From the NCBI GenBank assembly GCA_964605095.1, contig CAZSBS010000001.1, forward strand, positions 5,473 to 69,472: a stretch of DNA of 64,000 nt. Reading direction: 5' to 3'. The notes below the pieces were generated by a model. It saw only the letters and a list, made by a program, of their open reading frames with translations. It did not search any database and was not told the origin of the DNA. The position numbers were made by a program, and so were the translations under genes. Numbering within the stretch: the first letter of the stretch is position 1; each line of letters starts with the position of its first letter. The stretch comes from JAUWQU01 sp964605095. Its GTDB lineage: Bacteria; Planctomycetota; Phycisphaerae; SM23-33. Shown here piece after piece: positions 27,594 to 36,800 of this stretch.

Positions 27594-28808
27594 ATGACCA
27601 TTGATTTCCGATGCGAAAACTGCGGGAAGCTGTTGAGTGTCGACGATCAGACCGGCAGCGCGGCGCGATGTCCGCATTGCCGCAAGAAAGTCACGGTCCC
27701 GGCCGCCCTGGCCGCATTGCCCCGTCCGCACGTGCCGCCCACCGCCAGGTGCGCCACTGCTGGCTTGCCCGCCGTCGCGCAGGCGTCTGGCCAGGCTGAT
27801 GGCCGGCCGGGGGAGCAAGAGCCCGTCGAGGGCGAGGCCGTCGCCGGCGCCATGGCCACGGCCATGCCATGGGTAATCAGCGCCTTCATGCACCTGGGCG
27901 TGTTCCTGGTCATGATCTTCTTCGTCATGGTGACGGTGGTCACCAAGATTCCGATTACTATCGACATACCTGAGGGGGTGAATGTCCATGAGAATCCTGG
28001 GGGCGTGATGAACCCCAAGACCGAGACGGTCTCCAAGATCGAAAGTGATCGACGGAGAGTCGTCAAGCGGGACGACCCCAAGCGGGAGGAACAGGTCGAG
28101 AGGGGCAAGACCGGCAAGAGGGTTGATCTTCTTGCTCCCTCGTCGGGTGGTGCCCGGGGCGGGGCGGCCGAATTGGGCCTGGACAACAGCGACGCGACGG
28201 GGGGGCCAGAGAGCACGTTCATCGGCGGTGGCGGCAGCGGTTTCCACATCGTGTTTGTGGTTGACCGTTCTGGCTCGATGGCTCCGACTTTCGAGCGAGT
28301 CAGGTTCGAGATGCTCAAGACCATCGCCCACTTTAAGAAGGAACAGGACTTTACGATCATCCTCTTCTCCGACAACCAGTACATCGAAGGGCCGCAGAAG
28401 CGCCTGGTCTTGGCGACTGATGAGATCAAGGACGCGGCGACCGATTTTCTCAAGGACATAACCGCCAGCAACACGACCACGGTTTTACCAGCCCTGAAAC
28501 GCGCGTTCGAGGTCCTCAAGTATGCCGACAAGGAGAAACCCGGCCGGCTCGTTTACCTGCTGAGCGACGGCGACTTTGCGGGCATGTCCGGCGGCTCGAC
28601 ATACACCGGCGCCGATGGCAGGGTCCTTAACGGCAACGAGGCCGTGGTCCAGTGGCTGCGGGACAACAACCCCAAGGATGAGGCGAAGGGCAGGATGCAC
28701 GTTCACACGTTCCTCTACCTCAGCAAAGACGAAGAGGCCATGAAGGTAATGAGAACCATCGCCCATGAGAACGGCGGGTGGTTCAAGCCAATTAGCGCCG
28801 ATGAGTGA
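27594..28808 (+). CDS. Zinc-ribbon, single-TM, von Willebrand A domain protein (copy 1)
   Basis: 404 residues. The N-terminus (1-35) is a zinc ribbon with C7, C10, C26 and C29. A low-complexity linker leads to one TM segment (about 88-113, PWVISAFMHLGVFLVMIFFV). After a charged, Gly-rich stretch comes a VWA domain (about 215-390) with MIDAS residues in VVDRSGSM, the Thr-rich TTTVLPALKRAF, and LLSDGDF. The zinc ribbon would be cytoplasmic and the VWA domain periplasmic. It is the first gene of an ExbB/ExbD-containing cluster. The role is unknown; metal-dependent binding of a partner protein is the family-level expectation. Confidence 0.88.
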   Translation: MTIDFRCENCGKLLSVDDQTGSAARCPHCRKKVTVPAALAALPRPHVPPTARCATAGLPAVAQASGQADGRPGEQEPVEGEAVAGAMATAMPWVISAFMHLGVFLVMIFFVMVTVVTKIPITIDIPEGVNVHENPGGVMNPKTETVSKIESDRRRVVKRDDPKREEQVERGKTGKRVDLLAPSSGGARGGAAELGLDNSDATGGPESTFIGGGGSGFHIVFVVDRSGSMAPTFERVRFEMLKTIAHFKKEQDFTIILFSDNQYIEGPQKRLVLATDEIKDAATDFLKDITASNTTTVLPALKRAFEVLKYADKEKPGRLVYLLSDGDFAGMSGGSTYTGADGRVLNGNEAVVQWLRDNNPKDEAKGRMHVHTFLYLSKDEEAMKVMRTIAHENGGWFKPISADE

Positions 28809-28842
28809 TTCCGAGAAAACGCATGTGTCAGACAAATGACTT

Positions 28843-28974
28843 TTTTGCCGATTGCCACCAGCGCGACGGGCTGGTAAAAATACGGTTCTCTGACAGGCAA
28901 GGGCTTTTGGCTTTTGTGTCGGCCGGGATGCCCCGTAGCCGACGGCGCCAGCGCAGCGATGAGGAGATGCAAGC
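28843..28974 (+). promoter_or_regulatory. Leader of the second VWA gene
   Basis: Second copy of the leader described at 27469-27593. The hairpin GTCGGC/GCCGAC is at 28918-28943. Just upstream, 28805-28840 resembles the start of the gene at 30207 (GAGTGATTCCG, GCATG-GTCAGACAA), which marks the junction of a tandem duplication. GAGGAG precedes the next start. Confidence 0.5.
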
Positions 28975-30192
28975 ATGACCGTTGATTTCCGATGCGAGAA
29001 CTGCGGGAAGATGTTGAGTGTCGACGATCAGCCCGGCAACGCGGTTCGTTGTCCACATTGCCGCAAGAAAGTCACGGTGCCCGCGGTCCTGGCCGCGTTG
29101 CCCCGTCCGCACGTGCCCCCGAACGCCAGGCATGCCGGCTCTCATTCCGGCGGGCAGTCGCAAGGCCAGGCCGATGGCGAGCAGGACGAGCAGGGCGAGG
29201 AAGAGCCCGAAGAGGAGGGCCAGGCTGTAATGGGCGCCATGGCAACGATCATGCCCTGGGTCATCAGCGTCTTCCTGCACTTGGGCGTGTTCCTGGTCAT
29301 GCTCTTCTTCGTCATGGTCGTGGTGAACACCAAGATTCCGCCGGAGATCATCATTCCGGACGCCGCGCTGAGCCTGGACAATCCCGGCGGCGTGATGGAC
29401 CCCAAGACCGCGACGGTTTCCAAGAGCGAGAATGATCGGCGGACGGTCGTCAAGCGGTACACCAAGCGGGAGGACCAGGTCGACAAGGGCAAGACCGAGC
29501 AGACGGTTCAGCTTCTCGCGGCCTCATCGGACGGCGCTCACGGCGGCGCGGCCGACCTGGGCCTGACCAACAGTGACGCCGCCGGCGGACCCAAGAGCCG
29601 GTTCTTCGGCTCCGGCGGCAACGCATACCACATCGCGTACGTGGTGGACCGTTCGGGCTCGATGGCCCCGACGTTCGAGCAAGTCCGTATCGAGATGCTC
29701 AAGTCCATCAGCGGCCTTAAGGCGGTGCAGGACTTCACGATCATCCTTTTCTCCGACAACCAGTTCATCGAGGGTCCGCAGAAGCGGCTGGTCTCGGCGG
29801 AGCTTGAGAACAAGCTCGCGGCGAACAATTTCCTCAAGGACATAACCGCCCAGAGTTCGACCACGGTTTTGCCGGCCCTGAAGCGGGCGTTCCAGGTCCT
29901 CAAGTATGCCGACGCCAGCAAGCCAGGCCGGCTGGTTTACCTGCTGAGCGACGGCGACTTCGCGGGCATGTCCGGCGGCTCGACGTACACCAGCGCCGAC
30001 GGCAGGGCCCTTAACGGCAACGAGGCCGTGATTCAGTGGCTGCGGGACAACAACCCCAAGGATGAGAAGAAGGGGCTGGTTCACGTCAACACGTTCCTCT
30101 ACCTCAACAAGGACGAGGACGCCATGAAGGTAATGAAAACCATCGCCAAAGAGAACGCCGGCCGGTTCAAGCTCATCAGCTCCGACGAGTGA
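28975..30192 (+). CDS. Zinc-ribbon, single-TM, von Willebrand A domain protein (copy 2)
   Basis: 405 residues, colinear with copy 1 and very similar in the zinc ribbon (MTVDFRCENCGKMLSVDDQ), TM segment and VWA domain (VVDRSGSM, LLSDGDFAGMSGG). The linker after the zinc ribbon is more acidic (EDEQGEEEPEEEG type), and the segment around IIIPDAALSLDNPGG differs. The copies have thus diverged mostly in linkers, which would fit a heteromeric pair. The stop overlaps a GTG upstream of the next gene. Confidence 0.88.
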   Translation: MTVDFRCENCGKMLSVDDQPGNAVRCPHCRKKVTVPAVLAALPRPHVPPNARHAGSHSGGQSQGQADGEQDEQGEEEPEEEGQAVMGAMATIMPWVISVFLHLGVFLVMLFFVMVVVNTKIPPEIIIPDAALSLDNPGGVMDPKTATVSKSENDRRTVVKRYTKREDQVDKGKTEQTVQLLAASSDGAHGGAADLGLTNSDAAGGPKSRFFGSGGNAYHIAYVVDRSGSMAPTFEQVRIEMLKSISGLKAVQDFTIILFSDNQFIEGPQKRLVSAELENKLAANNFLKDITAQSSTTVLPALKRAFQVLKYADASKPGRLVYLLSDGDFAGMSGGSTYTSADGRALNGNEAVIQWLRDNNPKDEKKGLVHVNTFLYLNKDEDAMKVMKTIAKENAGRFKLISSDE

Positions 30193-30206
30193 TTCCGGGA
30201 GATAGC

Positions 30207-31280
30207 ATGCGTCAGACAACTGTCATTTTCGCGGGGATATGCCTGGCCGGCGGGCTGGCCTTTGCGGACTCGCTGACCATCAACAACCTCCCGTATGACA
30301 ATGTGCGCGTCACCGACGTTTCCAAAGGCACGATAACCTACGAGCTTAGCGGGCGCAGGTACGACAAGCCTCTGGCCGAAGTCAGCCGCGTGGTGCTGAG
30401 CGGCCAGAGGGACTTCAACAAGGCCGAGGACGCCTTCAAGGCCGGCAAGTTTGCCGATGCCGTCGCGGCCTACACCGAGGCTGAAAAGTCCACCGATAAG
30501 CTCGACTGGCTGCGTCGGCTGATCCGCTATCGCCGCATTCCCGCGGCCGACGCGGCGAAAATGCCGGGCCAGGCCGTCGCGGACTGGTTGAGCGTCGTCG
30601 ACGACGCCGGTGCCAGCCGGGCCGTGATAGCCATGGCCCCGGAAGCGGTCGCCCCCAAGGGCTCGCCCGATAACGCCTTGGCGATGGAGCTGCTGAAAAA
30701 ACGCCTCGGCAAGGGCGATCCGATATTCCGCGCCAAGGTCAAGGACCTGCTGCTTAATCTCTATGCTGCCGAGGACCTCAAAGACAAGGCGATGCTGCTC
30801 CAGGGCGAAGGGCCGGCCACCGCCCCCGGCGGCGAGCAGGCGCCCCCGCCGCTGGTGGTCTCGGTCGAGCAGGTCTCCAGGCAGTTGCAGGAGGCCGCCA
30901 GCCAGATCAAGCTCGGCCAGTACGACGCCGCGGCTGAGAGCATAAAGGCGAAGCTTAACCGGTTTACCAGCAGTGAGCTTCCAGGCGCGCTGGTGCTTCG
31001 GGGCAAGGCGCTTCAGTTGTCATACGAGAAGGGCGGCTCCAAGGATGTCAAGAAGCTCAAGGAGGCTGGGCTGTGCTTCATGCGCGTTGCGGCATGTTGC
31101 GACCCTACCACCCCGCAGGTGCCGGAGGCCCTTTACCTCGCGGCGATGGTCGAGCGTGTACTGGGCAACCATGTCGCGGCCGCCAATGCGATGCGGATGT
31201 TGATCGCCCGGTACGCCGCGAGCGAGTGGGCCCAGAGGGCCCAGACCGCGTTGGGCGGTGCCGCCGGGCCGGAGAAGTAA
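30207..31280 (+). CDS. Exported protein with TPR-like C-terminal half
   Basis: 357 residues from ATG 30207, five bases after GGGAG. The signal peptide MRQTTVIFAGICLAGGLAFA is followed by a small beta domain (LTINNLPYDNVRVTDVSKG, ITYELSGRRYDKPLAEVSRV) that resembles the N-terminus of the lipoprotein at 37742. Two helical-repeat regions follow (FNKAEDAFKAGKFADAVAAY; LGNHVAAANAMRMLIARY). It is likely periplasmic and part of the same operon as the VWA and Exb genes. Precise function unknown. Confidence 0.7.
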   Translation: MRQTTVIFAGICLAGGLAFADSLTINNLPYDNVRVTDVSKGTITYELSGRRYDKPLAEVSRVVLSGQRDFNKAEDAFKAGKFADAVAAYTEAEKSTDKLDWLRRLIRYRRIPAADAAKMPGQAVADWLSVVDDAGASRAVIAMAPEAVAPKGSPDNALAMELLKKRLGKGDPIFRAKVKDLLLNLYAAEDLKDKAMLLQGEGPATAPGGEQAPPPLVVSVEQVSRQLQEAASQIKLGQYDAAAESIKAKLNRFTSSELPGALVLRGKALQLSYEKGGSKDVKKLKEAGLCFMRVAACCDPTTPQVPEALYLAAMVERVLGNHVAAANAMRMLIARYAASEWAQRAQTALGGAAGPEK

Positions 31281-31402
31281 GAGTTGCCGCGCGGTTTTTG
31301 GGACTATCGAGTACAATCCCCGGCCGGGCCGGCCAGGGTTGAAAAGGACACTTAAGGCAGGCAGCGAGACAGGAACCCTGTAGAACAGAGGAGATCGAGA
31401 GC

Positions 31403-32080
31403 ATGTGGGATTTTCAATGGGCGACATTGGCGCAGATACAGCCCTCCGGCAATCTGGACTACTTCGAGATGCTGGTCTGGCCGGGCGGCGGGAGTATCGG
31501 CATTCTGCTGTGGCTGTTGAGCGTCGTGCTGGTTGCGCTGTGCATCCAGTTCTTCATCACGATCCGCCAGGGCAACATCATGCCCGACCTGGTCAAGCAG
31601 CAGATACAGACTCTTTTCGACAATAAGCAGTACCGCGAAGCGATCGAGGTGACGGCCACCGAGCCGAGCATGCTCAGCTACGTGGTTCATGCGGCGCTAT
31701 CAGAGGCGGCGCACGGATACGCCTCGATGGAGCGCGCCATGGAAGAGTCGGCCGAGGAAAAAAGCTCGGGCATGCTCCGCAAGATCGAGTGGCTGAATCT
31801 GCTGGGCAACATCAGCCCGATGCTTGGCCTGTTGGGAACCGTCTGGGGCATGATCCTGGCCTTCATGGCGATCGTCGCGGCCAAGGGCATCCCCTCGCCG
31901 GACGCGCTGGCTAAATCGATCGGCATCGCGCTGGTGACGACCCTGCTGGGCCTTATGGTGGCGATTCCGGCGCTAGGGGTCTTTGCCATTCTGCGCAACC
32001 GCATCGATGCGCTGAGCAACCAGGTGATCATGCAGTCGCAGGAGTTGATTTCGACGTTTCGCCCGGCCCCCAAGGGCTGA
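31403..32080 (+). CDS. MotA/TolQ/ExbB-type proton-channel protein
   Basis: 225 residues. It has an early TM segment (GGSIGILLWLLSVVLVALCIQFF), then a cytoplasmic loop with KQYREAIEVTATEPS. Two more TM segments follow: LNLLGNISPMLGLLGTVWGMILAFMAI and ALVTTLLGLMVAIPALGVF. The GLLGTVWGM and TLLGLMVAIPA motifs are those of ExbB/TolQ. It would form the pentameric channel for the ExbD-type proteins encoded next and power a periplasmic or outer-membrane process. Confidence 0.93.
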   Translation: MWDFQWATLAQIQPSGNLDYFEMLVWPGGGSIGILLWLLSVVLVALCIQFFITIRQGNIMPDLVKQQIQTLFDNKQYREAIEVTATEPSMLSYVVHAALSEAAHGYASMERAMEESAEEKSSGMLRKIEWLNLLGNISPMLGLLGTVWGMILAFMAIVAAKGIPSPDALAKSIGIALVTTLLGLMVAIPALGVFAILRNRIDALSNQVIMQSQELISTFRPAPKG

Positions 32081-32131
32081 TCGGCGCGGGCGTCATTAGA
32101 CATTGCAGTCGCCAGGACGGGTAAGGAGTAC

Positions 32132-32692
32132 ATGACAATGGCAACGAAAAAGTTTCGTTCATGCAGTGACGTCGGGTTCAACATGACCCCCATGATCGAC
32201 TGCACGTTCCAGTTGATCATCTTCTTCATCCTTGTCGGCCAGGTTGCCAACGAAACCTATGCCAAGAACGTGAAGCTCGTCAGGCCGGTCGACAGCCAGG
32301 CCATACCGTCGTCGGTGGCCAAGTTCACCAACAAGGTGACGGTGAACGTTGTCTCGGCCGCGGCCGGGGAGTTGAACCCGGACCCTGCCACGGCTTCGGA
32401 GTTGAAGTTCTACCAGATTCTCACCGTGAAGTACCATGTCGGCGAGATTGACCGGATGATCGACGTAATCAAGAAACTCAGGAGCGACTACGAGAAGCAA
32501 TTCGGCACGACCGTTTCGCCAACGGCAGGCGCAGGCGGCAAGGAAGGCGATGACAACCGGATGTTCTTCCTTGAGATCCGTGCCGACGAGCGCGTCAACT
32601 GGCAGGATGTGGCGCCCGTCATCCGTGCCGGCGTCGAGGCCGGCATCAACAAGATGAACATCACCGCCCTGACGGCACGGATCGGAGACTAA
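32132..32692 (+). CDS. ExbD/TolR-type protein 1
   Basis: 186 residues, AAGGAG before the start. A short cytoplasmic lead is followed by a TM segment containing the proton-relay Asp in MTPMIDCTFQLIIFFILVG. The periplasmic part is longer than in ExbD2/3 and carries a Gly-rich insertion near residue 130. It diverges clearly from the next two ExbD proteins, so a distinct partner is likely. Confidence 0.9.
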   Translation: MTMATKKFRSCSDVGFNMTPMIDCTFQLIIFFILVGQVANETYAKNVKLVRPVDSQAIPSSVAKFTNKVTVNVVSAAAGELNPDPATASELKFYQILTVKYHVGEIDRMIDVIKKLRSDYEKQFGTTVSPTAGAGGKEGDDNRMFFLEIRADERVNWQDVAPVIRAGVEAGINKMNITALTARIGD

Positions 32693-32693
32693 C

Positions 32694-33200
32694 ATGGCTA
32701 TTACAGCAAACAAACCGGTGGAAGGCGACGAGACAGTCCACCATGTATCGCCCAGCAAGGAAAAGGACAAGCCGAAGGCGAGCATGCAGCCGCCGATGAC
32801 GCCGATGATCGACGTCACGTTCCAGTTGCTGCTGTTCTTCATCCTCACGTTCGAGTTCCGCGAGTCGGAAGGCATGATCCCGGGCACGCTGCCGAACAAG
32901 GGCTCCATTGCCCAGTCGGTCACCGACACTCCGCCGCCGGACCCGATCCAGATCCGCGTGATCCCCTCGGCAAACAAGGAAACCGCCAGCTACGAGATGA
33001 CCGGAATCGGCGTGGCGATTGCGACCCCGCACGATCTCGGTGAGCTTCTCAAGCAGCGGCGGGAGCAGATAGGCAGCACGGAAGTGCCCATAGTGATATT
33101 TCCCAGCCAGGACGTGCCCTGGGGGTTCGTCGTCGAGGCGTTCAACCAGGCCAAGAGGGCGAATTTCCAGAAGATCGGTTTTGCCCAGCAGATAATGTGA
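32694..33200 (+). CDS. ExbD/TolR-type protein 2
   Basis: 168 residues starting one base after ExbD1. The TM segment PPMTPMIDVTFQLLLFFILT carries the Asp. The periplasmic domain ends VPWGFVVEAFNQAKRANFQK. It is a close paralog of ExbD3, with equal length. Confidence 0.92.
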   Translation: MAITANKPVEGDETVHHVSPSKEKDKPKASMQPPMTPMIDVTFQLLLFFILTFEFRESEGMIPGTLPNKGSIAQSVTDTPPPDPIQIRVIPSANKETASYEMTGIGVAIATPHDLGELLKQRREQIGSTEVPIVIFPSQDVPWGFVVEAFNQAKRANFQKIGFAQQIM

Positions 33201-33302
33201 CTTATCCGCGCCGGGCGGGTGATGCCGCGGCAGGCTGGGCATGAGAAGAATGAGCGACATCGCCCGTTTGGATGGCGAAAGGCTCTGCCAAGGGAGACTA
33301 TC

Positions 33303-33809
33303 ATGGCGATTTCTACAAGCAGGACGGTAGAAGGCGACGAGAAAGTCCACCATAAGGCGCCCGCCGGAAAGCCAAAGGGCTCAGCCAACCTCCAGCCGCC
33401 CATGACCCCGATGATCGACGTGACGTTCCAACTGCTGCTGTTCTTCCTGCTGACCTGCGAGTTCCGAGAGTCCGAAGGGGCGATACCCGGCACGCTGCCC
33501 CGGATCGACAATGGGCTGGTTGTTAGGCCTCCAGTTCCGCCCCAGTCGGACCCGATCGAGATCCGGCTGCGTCCCTCCGCCGACCGGCAGTCGGCAAGTT
33601 ACCAACTGACCGGAGTGGCCACGGTTATCACGAGCGTCCGTGAGTTGGGCGACCTGCTCCGGGTTCGCCAGGAGCAGCTTGGCAGCGGGGAGGTGCCGGT
33701 GGTGATATACCCCAACCCGGATGTGCCCTGGGGGTTTGTCGTTGAGGCGTTCAACCAGGCCAAGAGGGCGAGGTTCAGCAAGATCGGCTTTGCCCAGGGA
33801 ATACTGTAA
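33303..33809 (+). CDS. ExbD/TolR-type protein 3
   Basis: 168 residues from ATG 33303, chosen because AGGGAG precedes it and the opening (MAISTSRTVEGDEKVHH) aligns with ExbD2. The frame is open further up to 33219. TM segment PPMTPMIDVTFQLLLFFLLT and end VPWGFVVEAFNQAKRARFSK match ExbD2 closely, showing a recent duplication. Confidence 0.92.
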   Translation: MAISTSRTVEGDEKVHHKAPAGKPKGSANLQPPMTPMIDVTFQLLLFFLLTCEFRESEGAIPGTLPRIDNGLVVRPPVPPQSDPIEIRLRPSADRQSASYQLTGVATVITSVRELGDLLRVRQEQLGSGEVPVVIYPNPDVPWGFVVEAFNQAKRARFSKIGFAQGIL

Positions 33810-33862
33810 GCCAGCCGGTCCGCGGCGGGCAAGTGATAAGCTAGAGCGAGTGTGAGATAGGT

Positions 33863-36800
33863 ATGACGAAGATTCGCATCGGCCTGCCCAAGCTGGCTGC
33901 AATCGGCATAATCGCGGTGGCGAGCCTGTCGTGCGCGGCTGTGGCGCAAGAAAAGAAGATACCCAGCGCCTACGAGCAACTGCCGATAGACAGGCTCATC
34001 AAGCAGCTTTCGCAGTTGGGGATGACCGAACTGTTGCAGGCCATCGAGGACGATATTCCGGCCGAGGACAAGTCCTTCCGGGCTCTGACGCTCCGCGGCC
34101 GCGTCCGCATGGGTCAGGCCAACGCCATGGCCAAGCCGGAAGACCAGAACGCGAAGATGGACGAGGCCATCGTGATTCTGCGTGCCGCGGTTAAGAAGGG
34201 CCAAGAGGAGGACAGCGCCGACGCCGGCGACCAGCTCGAGTTGTATCGGGTCATGTTGGAGTTGGCGACGGCGGAGGGGCGGTACCGCATTGAAAGCCCG
34301 CACATTCTCCGCCTGCGAATGCTGCTGGGCAACGACGCCGACCGCAAGATTATACTCCGATTCACCAAGGAGGCCGTGGAACTGTCCTACATCCTTGAGG
34401 ACAAGATCTCCCGCGCGCTTACGGGGTTGCGGTCGAACATGGGCGATTACATGCGATACGGACCCGCAATGGAGGACCTCCAGCGGGAGATGCGCTACAA
34501 CTCCGGATGGATCCGCCTGCACCGCGCCATGGCCCTGCCAGCCGGGAGCGAGCGGGCTGAACTCTGCCGCAACGTCATCGCCGACATGAAGGAGTTCTCC
34601 GAAGACCCCGACAGCGGCGTTATGGGCTGGGCCATGTTTGCCACGGGAGCCGCCCAACGCATGCTGGGCAATTGGGCCGATGCCGATGATGTGCTCAAGA
34701 AGGTCGCCGAAAACCCCAACGAGGACAAGGAACTGCGCCAGCGGGCGTGGTTCGAACGGGTTCGAAACTGCATCGACGAGGGTGCCGACGCGAAGATCGA
34801 CCGCGCCCTGGCTGATTTCGAGGCCGGCTCCCTGGCCATCTGGGGCGAGGAAAAACGGGTCATCGTCGATCTGCGTCTGGTGCTGCTGCGGAGCTATCGA
34901 GTCGAGTTGGCGGCAGTCAAGGAAACCAACGCCGCCAAGAGGAAGGCCCTGTTCGCCCAGGCCCAGGCCGAACTGCTGAAGTTCGTCGAGAAGTACGCCG
35001 ACCGCCCGGACCTGATCAGGCCCTTCCTTGAAATGGTCAATACCAAGTTCGCGGGCGACGACGACCTGACCAACGCTAGCGCCATCGTCTGCATGGCAAG
35101 GGCCTATGCCAAGCTCGCCAGCGAGAAGCCCCAGGACAAGGCCGAGGGGGAAAAGCTCCTGCTGAGGGTGCTGAATCACAAGGACCTCGACAACCCCAAG
35201 ATCGCCCAGGCTATCGAGCCCGGTGTGCTCTACGAGCTTGCCTTCATAATGAACCAGCGCAAGCTCAACGTCGAGGCGTCCAAGTACTTCGTCAGGCTTG
35301 CCCGCAAGTATCCCAAGCACGACCTGGCCGAGAAGTCAGCCATGTTCGCGGTCCGAAGCCTCTACGGCGTTTTAGCCGAACGCCAGGAAAAGGGCGAGGA
35401 GATTTCCCCGAGCCTTCGCCTGGAATACATCCGCGCCCTGGAAACGTTGCTGGGAAACTGGTCAACCGCGAAAGACGCCGTCAAGTGGAACTTCGACCTT
35501 GCCGCCCAGTGCATCAAGCTGGCCGGGCAGTCCGAGGAACCAGCCGTCAAGTTCTACTGGCAGGTCCGGGCAATCGCCGCCAACGAGAAGATCCCCCTGG
35601 CGATGCTGGAGTACATGGAGGCTCAGCATGCCGCCCTGGAAATGCGATACCAGATCGTGCTGAACCGCGACGAGTTGGCCGAGGTGCTCGGCGGCGGCCC
35701 CGAGCGGCTCAAGCAGTCTCTGGGCCGGCTGGCCGAGACGCTTGTGGAGCTGGACAACGTCGTCCTGCCGCCGGAGGCGTCCGCGACGTCGGCCCCGGCC
35801 GAGGACGCCGAGGTGAAGGTCTCCGCGGAAGCCCGCGACAAGAAGATCACCGAGACGGGCAAGCTGCTCAACGACAGCCTCAAGACGTACTCGGACCCGA
35901 CAGCCCTTGTCGAGCAACTCAAGAAGTACTCCGTCGACGCCCTGGCCGAGAGCAAGAAGGCGGCTGAGAAGGCCGCGTCGGTTGGGGGCGAGGAGAAGGC
36001 GCAGTTCCAGGCCAACGCCGATGGGCTCAAGGAGTGGTCCGCCCAGGCCGAATACCAGGCCGCTGTCATCAAGTACGAGCAGTTTCCCAAACTGCTCTCC
36101 AAGGACAATGCCGAGGGGCGACAGAAGATCGAACAGGAGGCCCTGGGGGATCTGCGGGCGCTGATAGCCAGGCTGACGGCCGAGGGAAAGTCCAATGGCG
36201 CCTCGGCCCGCGAGCATTCGCCGGTCCTGCCGATGGCCCACGAGTTCGAGATACGCAAGCTCATCGAACTCGGGCGGACCGACGAGGCGATCGCCAAGAT
36301 CCAGGATTTCAAGAAGTCCTTCCCCGATCAGGCCAAGCAACTTATTCAGTTGCTGGTCCAGCAGATTCAGGAGCAGATCATCCGGCTGGAGAAGCGCCTC
36401 AAGAGTGCCGTGACCCAGGCCCAGGCCGATGAGGTCCGCCAGGCGCTGGATCGCTACCAGACGGCTTACGTGAACTTCGCCAAGGACCTGTATGACCCCG
36501 TGGCAGGCAAGCCTCTCAAACTGCCTGAGTTGGAAGCCATGCGGCGCGATCTGCGGGCACTGGAGCAGAAGCGCGATTTTGACGGCCTGTTGGCAAAGGC
36601 CCAGGGCCTGCCCGCTCTGGCGGCCGAGAACGACGTGAAGCTCGAGGACCTCAAGGGCAAGGAAGTGCTGGATAGCTGGATTGCCGGCGCAAAGGCGCCG
36701 GGCGCCGACCGCAACAACATCCTGCCCAAGCTGGCCGCGGCCACGATGAACATGGTGCTGAACATCCGCGACGTTGTCATGGAACGCTACGGACTCGTCC

